A stretch of 64,000 bases of DNA from Pipra filicauda (Eukaryota > Chordata > Aves > Passeriformes > Pipridae), in NCBI RefSeq assembly GCF_003945595.2, contig NW_024104304.1, forward strand, positions 124,001 through 188,000, in the 5' to 3' direction. How positions within the stretch are numbered: the stretch's first letter is position 1; every line of letters starts with the position of its first letter. The notes below the pieces were generated by a model. It was not told the origin of the DNA. It worked only from the letters and a program-made list of their open reading frames with translations, and did not search any database. This document shows positions 24,991 through 36,682 of the stretch, piece after piece. The translations under genes were made by a program, and so were the position numbers.

Positions 24991-27733
24991 GGTCTCACCA
25001 GTGCTAGAGGGGAAAACCAAGGACTTTACTCTGCAGTCTTCAACTGCAGTTCCCACTGAGACAACTGAAAAGCTGACTGTGCAAGAACAGAGATTATCAC
25101 TCTGGAAGTGTCAGCTTCTACTCTGTCATGCTTCTATTTGTGGTCCCGTGTACATGAATTATGTACTTATAAATAAATCTAATTATGGGTAATGGTTGCC
25201 AAATATTAGGTTAAGTGGGCATTTTTTTTGGAAATGCCTTGGAAGCATATGTGTAAGATAAAATATATTACCTAGACCTAATCACTGGTGAAACAGCAAT
25301 AATTGAAAACCAGCAATAAAATATTTTCTGCTGTTCATCACAGCTGAATCAATACAGTGTACACACAGACCAATACTGATAATAGGTTATTTCTACACAA
25401 TTTTCAAGAAGTCAGGCAAGGGAACCCCATAAATCTGATGTGCTTCCTGATTCTGTCTGTGCCGTTTGTATGATCATAGCCCCATAACCTTCCCCTCACC
25501 CCAGTTGTCAGCTGCTGTGACTCAGCTCACAGCACATGGGGCCATTCTGAACACAGCCCTGTGTCTTGACTTCTGACCATGACATGTTAGTGTCGTGAAC
25601 ACAGGTGAGCTACGTGAGGCTGGGGTGCTGTATAAGATATACTGGGTTTTGTGGGTTTTATTCTTCTACCTCTATTCACCTCCATCCTTGAAGTGTCCTC
25701 AGGATCTTGAAGAAGAAGTCATAAATTTTGTCAATAAGCTAATTTTTACCCAAGCCCCTCCTGATCTTTGTTGTTCTTTTTCTACCCATGAAATTCATTC
25801 TCCTGAAATTCTTCTATTATCCCTTACTCACTTGATAAAACATAGAGGAGAATATCTGCCCACCTTCTTGAGCCTCCATAGTTCCCATGTCACCATATTA
25901 TTTCCACCCTAGTTTCTTGGTCAGGGAGTATTTTATATCCATGACCTTCAGTAGACCTTCTGATCTCCTTGGCTACTGAAAGTGTGAGGTCTAAGAGTCA
26001 GGGTCATGCTCTACTTCTGAAAATGCAGGAGGCAAGTTGAAGATGCGGCTGAAGAGATACAGGCAAGCCCAGGCACCGTCACCACCTCCTTTGCTAATAC
26101 AAGGGGTGAAGTGGGAACAGAGACTGAGAACTGCAGCTCTTGCTGGCCTGTGACATTCACCTGTAGCAGTGCATTTTCTGATACGCCCCCAAACCCTCCT
26201 TAGCAACAGCAACTGAAGGAAGGGCAGTGCAGACACGGTTTGAAAAAGGGGTGGCAGGACGTGGACGTGCGTTGTGGAATAGACGATTCTCGTTCCTTCG
26301 GGTGCAGGCAAAATGCAGTTTCCTCTTCCAGAAGTTTGCCTAGATTGCTTTCCACTGCTATTTGTGACAGCAACATATAAATGATGTTAAAACTCTAATC
26401 ACATTAAATCTTGCCCATGGTGGTAGTGACACATAGCTTCTCACTTTTCAGTTTTACTGGAGTGCACAGTCTCTGCTGCTCCAGGCTAGTGGGGAAGCAG
26501 CAAGGCAGGAAGCCAGACAGCAGCGTTCACAGGGCAGAGAAAATAGCCAAAGTGCTCGGTAGATTAAAACTGATCCTCGTGCTGCCCTGGGATTTAGTTG
26601 GATCTCATGAGCCACGTACTCCTTGTCTGACATATTGCGAGACGCTATCTATGAGGTGAAGAGAGCAAATGTGCTGGTTTGGGTACCTGCTTACCTGTTT
26701 TGACAAGGTAGCTCATGGCTTTAACAAAATAAAACTTTCTTAAATGGTGTTAAACTGCTTCTTATGTAACATTCTTAAGTAATGTGTAACTTTCTTCATA
26801 ATAAATAATAAAATACTTTGAAAAACTTTTAGCTCATAAAGTGGAGAATTGATTGATTTACCTTTGTACACAAACTAGTATATGCTCTTTGTTACACATA
26901 CAAGGAAAATATGACCTGACAACCTGTGTGAGTGTCTTTGTGATTGAGTCCAAGTGCACACACAAGCAATGGGCTTAAAACTGGGCTGGTAAGCTAGGGC
27001 TTCTGCATATTTTTTTATGTTAACTTCTTTATTTTTATTAAAAAAACCCACTAAAAATCAGAGTATTCTTGGACTAATTTAAATCTGTTATCATTCTCAG
27101 ACAATGACATGGTTCTGTAGAGTAGCTGTCCAAGGGTATATCCAAATGGCACTTGTAGGCTCATGCTATCCTGACATGAGTTAGAGAATCTGACTTAGTG
27201 CTGACATCTCCTCAGCCTGGGGTTAGCATCACCATTATCACAGGACTAGGTCTGCCATCTGTGTCCTCTCCCTCACACTTTGTTACGTGGCAGTGCCTTA
27301 GCCTGCACTGTGAATTCCTATCCTTATACCAGGCACCTCATTTCTACACAGGACCAAGATCAGTCTCTCAGGGCCTCAGTTCAGGATGTGCCCCTCCACT
27401 CCTTTGCACCTTTTCAGTTTGGTCTCTGTGCCTCATCTATTTAGAATAAAAGGTATGCGTTAAAGGTTTTATGTACCTTGTAAATGAGAACAGATATTCT
27501 GGCAATGGGTCAGATGAAATAAAAGAAGGGAATATTGTACTCGCAACTTTATTATATTACTCTGAATATTATTTAAAATTTGTAAATTATGTTTTCAAAC
27601 AAAATTAAGTGCAAGCCATCTTCTGTTGGCAAAGCATATTATTTTGGTGCTTCAATTGAATTGTTTTATATAAACATATCACTTAAGCGCTCATAAACAT
27701 TAACAACATTATAATTTTAATGGTGAGTTCTAG

Positions 27734-27886
27734 GTAATAAGTGCAAGGCAGAAGACACTGTTGGATGTAATAGAATCATCCAGGTCCGGGCTGATGATTA
27801 CCCAGAATTTAAAAACTGTGTCTGCACTACAGACAATATCTGTAGCATCACAACTTTACTTGGGAAACAGTGCAGCATTAATAAAG
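27734..27886 (+). CDS. GFRAL: GFRAL exon 3: second half of D1
   Basis: The acceptor gtgagttctag precedes 27734 and the donor gtaact follows 27886, giving 153 bp, phase 1-1. It encodes NKCKAEDTVGCNRIIQ, then EFKNCVCTTDNICSITTLLG, ending in KQCSINK. The spacing of CVCTTDNIC agrees with the CLCTDDFYC block of the human protein. Confidence 0.93.
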
Positions 27887-29381
27887 GTAACTAAACACAG
27901 TTTTAATTATGAAGACCAAACTGAGTAATTTTTTAACCCCCATTTTAACTGGATTCAAATTTCTTTACATATTTCTCAAATCTGAGAATTGCTCTGCCAA
28001 ATTAGTTTGGTCTTTTCTATGATATTCACACTCCATATGAAAGAAATGCCATATCTGCTTTAAAATAAACAAAACCAATAAAATGTATGTGATAAATTCA
28101 GATAGTTTCTAAGGCTCTTGCTCAGTCCACTGGAAAGCAAGAGTGAAAACACAATGTGTGTTGAGGGCTACTCATTGCCCAAGGAGGTTTGAGCACCACT
28201 GGATTTAGGTTATATATAGACAGACAGATCCAGCCACCTTATGAAGGGGAGTGTGAGGAAATGGGGATGCACAGTGGTGCAGTTGTGTCACATTGTGTTG
28301 CAGGAGCACCTTTACTACATCTGGGAGAGGTTACTGGATGTAGGAAACATGGTCACCACCTTCGTAAAACTGTACATAATACGTAAAATGCATCTTCTAA
28401 AATTTCTGTTGTAATCAATGGGCCCAGCTCCTCTCAGTTCATTTTATTATTCTGAGAACTCTTATCCCTTCAGAAAGCCTGTCTGTAATTGAGAATTACT
28501 CAGTGGACGAAGAAATTGCAGTTTGTGACCCAGTGTCTCCTGGCATAATGATTAGCAAAGCTGATACAAGACAGCTAAAATCAGCCAGTGAATGAGAGTC
28601 TGGAAAGTTGATTCATGGCACTGATCCATTACTCCCTGCTGGCATCAAACAGCATGCATCAAATAGTAGTAGAATACATGGCTTTATTGCAGGGGAAATA
28701 ATATCCTGATCTGTTACTTCTTTCCCCAAACAAGAAGTTTGCGTATCTAAAACCTGACATTGATGTCATTGGAGCAGTTGCTTTTGCTTCTAGCAAAATG
28801 AAGTAATTTTATATTTTTTTGCTGATTGAGATGACATTTCTCACTAGCATAGAAAAAAAGTTCCTATGGAGTTACACTAGTGTTGAGTTTACCTACAAAG
28901 GATAGCATATGGTGTTGGTAGGTACTTTCATGAGTAATTCTCCCTGTCTAACTTAAATTACTATTTCAGGTAATGAATGAACCATCTGCTGGCATTGTGA
29001 TTTTCTCTTTACAAATTATGCATTGGATTAAGATGATAATCCATGATATGTCAAATCTGTAGGTGGTTAAAATTATGTGAAATGTATCCCTTTATATGCA
29101 GTAATTTTAGTGTAGATTTCTTTTACTACTGTTTTGCAGCTGAATTGTTAAAGGGGACTGTACTGTACAGATAACAGCACACAGTAAGCATGAGGAAGAT
29201 TCATTAGTCTGCAAGACTCTGAAATTATTCTGTGTTTACCTACAGCTCAGAATGAAACTAGGGCTGTTTCATTCATTGTATTGCATTAAGACAATTATCC
29301 TTTTCCTGTGTTTTGTGCTGACCTGTGATGATGCTCCATCTTCCATTTGATTTATATCTCTGTTTGTACCTATTTGTACAG
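27887..29381. other. GFRAL intron 3
   Basis: AT-rich sequence with no repeat or gene recognised. The acceptor of the next exon (ctatttgtacag) is at its right end. Confidence 0.7.
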
Positions 29382-29828
29382 AATATTTGGAGTCTTTCTC
29401 AAGATCAGACACTGAACTGAGTTTTAGGCAGCACAGAAACCCCGAAGACAAAAGGCACTCAGAAGAATTGGAGAACGATTGCCGTATTGCAAAACAACGC
29501 TGTCGAGAGGACCCTTCCTGCTTTGCCCTGTACAGGAGCTTCCAGAGAGCATGCCAGGCAGATGCAGCAAAGTGCAGGTTTCCAATGGTCAACCAGGAGT
29601 GTTTGTCAGCATGGAAAGAACTGATGAAAACAGTGCTGGGACAGTGCAAGTGCTCAGAGCCACTTCAGATGAGATGCATTAAAATATGGAAGGGAATATT
29701 TAACAACCGTTGTTTACAATACTCTCAAGAGAGCCAAGCTTCAGCACCCAGTGGACATGATGACGACAGTGATGATGATGACTATAATGCTGATGTTGAT
29801 GATGAGAAGAATCTGGTCACTGACACAG
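29382..29828 (+). CDS. GFRAL: GFRAL exon 4: additional cysteine-rich module and acidic linker
   Basis: The acceptor tatttgtacag precedes 29382 and the donor gttagt follows 29828. The exon is 447 bp, phase 1-1, so it can be included or skipped without shifting the frame. It opens with a polar spacer (SFSRSDTELSFRQHRNPEDK). A cysteine-rich module follows with NDCRIAKQRCREDPSCFALY, RACQADAAKCRF, NQECLSAW, GQCKCSEPLQMRC and NNRCLQYSQE, which is the spacing of a GFR-alpha D1-like domain. It ends in an acidic run (GHDDDSDDDDYNADVDDEK). The human protein, as I know it, passes directly from exon 3-like to exon 5-like sequence, so this module has no human counterpart. Confidence 0.88.
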
Positions 29829-31183
29829 GTTAGTGTTATTCCAGCAGTCTGAACGCTTTCGTACATAACAGTAGTGTCCACAGTCAGTAAAAAGGTTTTC
29901 TTAATCATTTGCACTTTAACATTGAAAATGAGTTCATTTTAAAAGGCCTCTTTATAAATGAACTCACAATATGATAGAAAAATGATAGCCTGGTTGCAAA
30001 TACTTCTGTCCTTCAATATGTTAATTTGATACAACCTGATCCAAATCAGTCCATTTTAGCTTTTCTTTATGACTAGAAACAGTATAAGACCATTAACAAT
30101 AATTTTCTAATAGCAAAAATTGTCGACTTGCCTTGACTTTAGGTCATGACAAGCAGCTGGTTCAACTTGAAAACTAGTCCACTGATGAACACATTAAGGC
30201 CTCTGGCTTTTATTTATTCACAAGAAATCTGACTTTATAATGCAGTAAGCTCTAAAAAAACTCTTCTTGAGTTCACAGGTTCTATAATTATGTAAAGAAT
30301 GTTATCAGCAGCCTTTAATAAACTGTGCTTTGATCCCAGAACTTATGAATATATGTAATAGAGAGTTTAGAATTTGTTAACGGGTTCTACTCAGTGAAAC
30401 TAATTTGTTTTATTCTTGTTCATTTTTACTACTGGCCCTATGCAAGCAAGACAGCCAATACTTTAAAGTTAAAAAGCTAAGCTGAGACATTATTTATCAC
30501 TTATGCCTGTATCTGTGTCTTTTTCTTCTAGACAATATTAGTATGGAAACCAAATTACAATGGGGTTTATCTGCTCTCTCAAAACAAGGTAAGTCTGAAT
30601 TTACTTATGAATCCTAATAAATCATTTTAGTTCTATTTTCAGATAGTGTACAATGTGCCTCGAGATTGAAACTAATACTTTTCATTCAGATGAGTGAGCA
30701 GGGAGTCAACAGATTCAACATATTTTTAGTTAAACCACTGAGTAGATAAGAACTCAAAAATGCCGGGTAATAATCATGATCCTGTTAAATTTACAGAGGA
30801 AAATCTTATTCCATAAACATTTTAGGGGCAGAATTTTGTCAATATTTTTGGAAGGTTTACAGTGCAGTCTAGAAATATCTAAACTAACTTTGAAAGCACA
30901 AAAATGCCGTTTATATTCTCTTCTTCATTACTTATTACATAGCCTAGCATAACAATGGAGATCTCAGCAGTTTCAGGAGGGTTGCTTATGAGGGCCAAGC
31001 AGTGGAAAAGAGAAGTATGAAGATTACTCAATAGGCTTAAAAGAAGCATTGCTGAAGAGCTGGATCAGAATTTTTGGGAGACAGACTTGTTTTTATTGGG
31101 AATGTTGCAGACAGGGTGACTACCGGTCATCACTTGAGAAAAATTTTCTTGTGATTTCATTTTAAAACTGTTATTCTTTTTAG
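29829..31183. other. GFRAL introns 4 and 5 around the 57-bp exon
   Basis: AT-rich intronic sequence with no repeat recognised. It contains the small exon at 30532-30588, annotated separately. Confidence 0.7.
30532..30588 (+). CDS. GFRAL: GFRAL exon 5: short linker
   Basis: The acceptor ttttcttctag precedes 30532 and the donor gtaagt follows 30588, giving 57 bp, phase 1-1. It encodes DNISMETKLQWGLSALSKQ, which parallels the human DNVKEDKFKWNL linker between D1 and D2. That parallel supports calling such a small exon. Confidence 0.87.
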
Positions 31184-31511
31184 TGTACACAACCAATAGA
31201 ACCTGTTTGGATGTGAACAGGGAGTGCGTTGAAGATGAAGTATGTAACAAACAGTTGTCCCTGTACCTTAAAGTTTGCTCAGTAAATAAGAAGTGCAACA
31301 TGGAAGAATGTCAAGCAGCCCTAAGGTTCTTCTATCAAAACATGCCTTTCGAAGTTGCTCAAATGATGATATTTTGTGATTGTATCCAGCATGATGAATC
31401 CTGCCACAGAGCCAAAGAACTTCTCCATGGCAAGCCCTGTGCAGTTACTGCAGTTCAAGCCCCATCGTGCCTGAATGTAATCCATATGTGTGAAGAGAAT
31501 GAATTGTGCAG
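31184..31511 (+). CDS. GFRAL: GFRAL exon 6: D2 and start of D3
   Basis: The acceptor attctttttag precedes 31184 and the donor gttagt follows 31511. The exon encodes TCLDVNRECVEDEVCNKQLS, ECQAALRFFYQNMPFEVAQM, FCDCIQHDESCHRAKELL, PCAVTAVQAPSCLNVI and CEENELC, ending on two bases of an Arg codon. The cysteine pattern and the RFFYQN block are diagnostic for GFRAL D2. Confidence 0.95.
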
Positions 31512-33441
31512 GTTAGTAGTAGAAGTATTTTGTACAGTAAGGTGCTTTTGAATAATGATTTGGTCAAATCGTTTTTATATATATATGCTATATATCTCAT
31601 CTATAACAAAATTATTTTCTGCACTGAATCTGCTGTGTTTGACATCTTCACAGATGTTTGCATCAACTGTAGTAATTCCAGAAGTAATTTCACAAGTTAA
31701 CTGAAAAGATTAATTTTCAGAAAGGTCTGGAATCTGGTGTGGGTTTTTCTTCCTCCTGTATCATGACACGTAACACCATTTCTGCTGGACAAACAATACT
31801 GTTGCATATTTTCATTACCACTTTCTTCAGATAACACCTGCCCATCTTCCCCTTTGCTCTCTAGCAGTTTGCCCAAGTGGTGCAGCAGACCAGATGAAGC
31901 TTGTTTGGTTAATTACCTTCTCAAGCGCAGAGTCTGACCCTTTGTACCCAACAGCCGTACAACCAACTTGGCCTGTTCAGAAAACTTTTGTCTTACTCCC
32001 TTTGTCTCCAGCATACCGATTCTTGCAAAAAGTTGGCCTGAAACATGCACAGACCACTAAACTTATGAAGAATAATGCCCTTTCAAGATTTTATTTTATG
32101 TTTAAAAAACATGCAACAGGATTAGCCCATATTTGTAGTTCTACTTAATTGCCACCATTTGTGGATGGTCAATTGGCCCACTTTGATTTTCAGTTTAGTT
32201 ACCAGTTCCCTTGTGAATTAGACCTGAATTTTAGCTCAAAGCTGTGCTCAAATTAACCTTCAGTCAGCATACCAGGAGGCCAAAAGATGATTTTGGTTTT
32301 GTACAGATTATTTAGGTTGATGTCAGTGGGAATTACCTCTTTTTATGTCAAAAGAATTGGGCTACAAATGTATGTCTGTACCTGTGTAAACAAGTAATAT
32401 CATAATTGAAAATTTCTGAAGTCCCCATAATTTTGGGAACATTAATGTTTCCTGGCACTGACAATAAGTGCATATAATGAGAAATTAGTCTATTAATTAT
32501 GGCTGGGCATATCTATAAATCAGGAGATGAATAAAAATAATTCCTTAGAACAGAGGTGGCATCTGCTTTGAAAACTTTGCTTGTGTAATGAAAATATTTA
32601 CAGAAATTTCTTAGCCAGTATTGTAGCAGTTCATGCTTTTCCATGTGACTTCCTTATAGCCATTACACAATATCAACAGCAAATTAATAACCTAATTTTA
32701 TGATTAAGGAAAAATAATATCTTAATGTACAATATACAAGAATTTACCTTTATCATCCCCTAACATTTAATGTAAGTGCTAAGAAATCTACAGATTTCTT
32801 AATTAATAATAGATGTTTTCTATTGTCATATACAATGCATTAAAGGCCAATTCTATTCCATCCTAAGAGCAAATAAACTGAAGATTATTGATCTGGAAAG
32901 CAAGTTATTTCTTCTTGTAATTTATATCCGCTATCAATTAATCTTTAAGTTCAGTTGAATTACTTTACACTTTCCTGAACCTTGGACATTTTGTATTTTG
33001 TTAGCATTCAGGGGGACAAGGGGTTGACAAAGAACATAGATTATTTAATGTAAAATAAGTTGAGTGTTCATTCTTCCTTCACACTGCCCAACTAACTGAT
33101 CCAGTAGAACAGCAGCTAGTGTGGTTTCATTGTGATGACTGGTCTGATTCCTCTATCGGCATTTTTTCTGAGTATCAGAGACTGTTGGAATTCACACTGT
33201 GTTTTGCTGGGGAAATCTCCACAGGTGCTGATTAGAAGAGCAGTTGCTTTTTCTCAAAATCAGAGCAGAAATTAGGCTAGCTATCACTGAATATTGCAAT
33301 TTTTGAAGGCTTAAGTGGTAACTTGGAAATACACTCTATTTTAGTGGTGATCCTTAAATGTCTTTTCTTGAAATCACAGTTTTTACAGTGTCATTGTATA
33401 CTTCTTTTCTTCTTTTTTTTTTTTTTTCTTTTTCCCACCAG
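31512..33441. other. GFRAL intron 6
   Basis: AT-rich, no recognised repeat. It ends in a strong polypyrimidine tract (about 33401-33439) before the next exon. Confidence 0.7.
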
Positions 33442-33701
33442 GAAAAAATACACATCTTTTCGGTCAAAGTGTTGGAGACACGTGACAAAAAAATGCTATG
33501 ATGATGAAGCTTGTCTTGAAACTTTAATCAAGGATGACATGCCCTGTTCTGCAAATGCTGATTGCAAAGCAGCCTACATTAGCAACTGGGGCACAATGCT
33601 GCACGTGGAGTGTACCTGCCAGAATCTGCCTCCCGTGGAGCAGTCTTTGTGCAAGCTCTTCCATCACATGCTTCACAGCAAATCCTGCTTCACTGAGTTA
33701 C
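33442..33701 (+). CDS. GFRAL: GFRAL exon 7: D3
   Basis: The acceptor tttttcccaccag precedes 33442 and the donor gtgagt follows 33701. It reads KKYTSFRSKCWRHVTKKCYD, then ACLETLIKDDMPCSANADCK, VECTCQNLPPVEQSLCKLF and HHMLHSKSCF. This matches the D3 domain, which in mammals contributes to the RET-facing part of the complex. Confidence 0.95.
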
Positions 33702-36583
33702 GTGAGTAACACATAAAACCTCTAAGAATAATTAAAGAGTATTAAGATGCTGGCTTTCACCAGATCTTTACTATATCTTTGATACCACAGATTTCAGCAA
33801 GATTTATAGCTGCAGCTTTTTTTAAAAAAAGTCCAAAGCCTTCCTGTCATTGGCTTAATGTTGTACTTTGGTACACTGTTTTTTACAAATAATATGAGGC
33901 AGGGTGTTGGTTTTCTTTCTTTTCTTCTTGGAGACTAAATATTAGTCTACCTTACGCTTATTTAGCAATAGACTTCATTCCACAGAAAATACTTCAATTA
34001 TTTAAATAGGACTTTATATAGGAATGGAGGCTTTAGGATTTGGTCTGCTTTAAAAACACTGGCCTTAACTCAGATGAAATGCATGCACTTCCTCAGAACC
34101 AGTATCACCTTTTATGTGCTAAATAAATCAGCTACTTATTTTTGTTAAATATAAAGGTCCTTGCCAAGTCTTTAGTTAAGAGAGAATTGCTAATGCAATA
34201 AATGGCATTGGGAAAAAATATGAATGTTTTAGTCTGAATCAGGAGTGTGTCTTTAAAGCAAAGCTCCTGTTTGTCCCCACTCATAGTGTCATGGGTCACA
34301 TCATGGTGTGGTTCTGCATCACAGGGTGGTTTTCCTGGATTCCTGCAGCTTAAAACTGAACCTGAGGGTTCATCTGTCACCTCTGCAATGCTCCAGCTAC
34401 ATCCAGATTGTCTGGTCCATTGACCAGATCAAAGATCAGAATATCCTCCTCTCAAATCTCTGATCTATTACACTAGCTATCTTGCTATATAAATCCTCTT
34501 AGGATATATTACCTGTTAGTGCATCATACCCTATGCCAGTCATCTTCTACATGTAATTATATATATTCTCAAACTAACTTGAGAGATAACTATATCTAAA
34601 TATTACAATGAAAAGCAATGGCTTTTTCATAGTTCTATCTGATGGACTGCCTTTTGAAAACATATTAATTGTGTGCATTCATTTCATTGAAGGAATTAGC
34701 TGCTTTTTTAATTCTAGTGACCAAAATGTTACCACTGATAAGAGTGTAATTTTCTTTCTTGTCACTCAAAGTCTATCCAGAAATTATGATAAAGTTGCTG
34801 AAACACTGCCCTTAATTTAGTTAATCATTACTCAAACTCAGACTCTGAGAAAATATTAAAAATCATATAACAACTCCCCTGAAAAAGCAGGGGACACACT
34901 TAGATTTGCGACTACTGGCAGTGATTTTGCTTTTGAATGTTACTTGTTTGTTTGCTTTACAGCTGAATTTAATGGTCCAAATGAGTGAAGACATTGTTGT
35001 ATTAGTTATTTCTTTACCTACAAAACAAAAAATATGATCCTCATGTCGGAATAATCAAATAATTGCTCATGAGCTTTGCCATTCCCTGAAGCAGCCTCAG
35101 GATAAAATGGTTTGAGGTTATTTTGTGATTGAAACTTCCCTAACCTAATTGAGATTGAAGAACAGAAGCTTACATGCTCATGGGGTGTAACAATTTCCTG
35201 GTAGTTAAACAAAACTCGTTTAGGGAAACAGGACCTTGGGCTGAGTAAAGGATCAGTACCTACTCTACACTTGCAGGTTATTGTGAATCTTGCTGCCTTT
35301 TTTTTCTAGATGTTTAGTTGTAATGCAGCTAAACTGATGATGGTGATGACTATGGGTTTTATTATAAGGCACAATTTTAATGCTATTATCTGCAAGGCAG
35401 CTCAGAGACATGGAGTGACTACTCTGTTGCAGAGCCCACCCATCCCCGTCTGCTAACTCATTCATCTGGCCTGAGCGTGAACTTTGGATGACTTTCACTC
35501 TTACAGTGGCAGTGATTTTTAACACTGAAGTCTTTCTGAATAGGCAAATACCCAGGGCTAGGAAAAGGGATCTTTACCTCTAGAACTGGTGTGAACAGAC
35601 CCACAAGTGGTGTTTACACCATCTCATCTTCCTACTCTTGTATGGCAGTGCCTTTGCTAGGAGCAGATGCTCTCGGGGCTGTGCTTACAGGATTACATTT
35701 GCTGCAGACTCAGTAAAAGGCAAGAATTGTGACTGGCTGCTATATGAGGCAGAAGCGCAGTGTGGATCAGTGCCACTGTAGGATTGGTGTCACAATAGGA
35801 ATAGGCAAAAATGTCAGTGAGAGAAAGCTAAAATTGAAGCTTCCAAAATATTTTAACTCTGGGTTGTACTTTTGGATCTCACAGAAAAAAAAAAAATAAA
35901 TTGCAGGTAGGTTTATCTGTTTTTATTTAGACAATGTTCCAGGCTGAAAATGTGAGCCTTTCTTATATTGTTTTCATTCCTAAAGGGAATAAAAATTTCT
36001 CAGTTTAGAGTTCATGTGAGTGACCATGCACAGTCTTGTATGGTTTAGCCTCCTGCTCTGTAAACTGTTCTACTTAGGTAAACCCTTTATTTTTCATTTC
36101 AACAGAAGATGCATATTTTCAGATACGTTCATGAAATTATGCCCACTACGAGAATAGACCTTTGTGAAAAAATGTATTGATGTCTGTCAACTCGGAGAAT
36201 AAACTCTGTGGTTTGGAAATTACTTCTAAGTACAACCCATTTCTCATCACTTTTACATTGGTTTGATGGGCCCAATTCTTCTGGTGGGCCTATTTTTAAA
36301 ATAGTTTATGTGAAAAGAGAACTTAAGCTGTTTTGTGGCAGAGAATATTTTCAAAGTGTGCTTGTCCCCCATAAGACAAACTACATGGGAGGTTTAACTG
36401 AGATGGGAAAGGAAAAACTGTTATGCTCTCATTCAACTTGTTCATTGAGTATTAGTAAACAGTATTTTTTAAAACTCCCTTTACAAATTCTGTGGTGGTT
36501 ATCAAAATATCAAACTGCAATAGTCACCTAAATTAATTTTTTAAAGCAATATTTTGAATGGGTAATTTCTTTCCAATATTCAG
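33702..36583. other. GFRAL intron 7
   Basis: AT-rich with short spurious frames. No repeat or exon recognised. Confidence 0.65.
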
Positions 36584-36682
36584 GTCAAATTTCCATTCAG
36601 AAGAATGGTTTTGGCTGGGTAAATACAGAAATGCCAGGGAAGAAGCCTTCTGGAGCACAGCTCCATTCTTCTGCAATTAGTG
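36584..36682 (+). CDS. GFRAL: GFRAL exon 8: extracellular stalk
   Basis: The acceptor caatattcag precedes 36584 and the donor gtgagt follows 36682, giving 99 bp, phase 1-1. It encodes QISIQKNGFGWVNTEMPGKK followed by PSGAQLHSSAIS, a polar stalk. Stalk sequence is poorly conserved, so the call rests on phase agreement with both neighbours, consensus splice sites and position. Confidence 0.8.

Larger units (their letters stand above)
21933..27733. other. GFRAL intron 2
   Basis: This 5.8-kb intron contains the CR1 fragment at 22288-22446, a possible short minus-strand CR1 piece near 24940-24990, and an A tract near 23706-23719. A moderately GC-rich stretch near 26000-26330 shows no recognisable gene. 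Confidence 0.7.
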
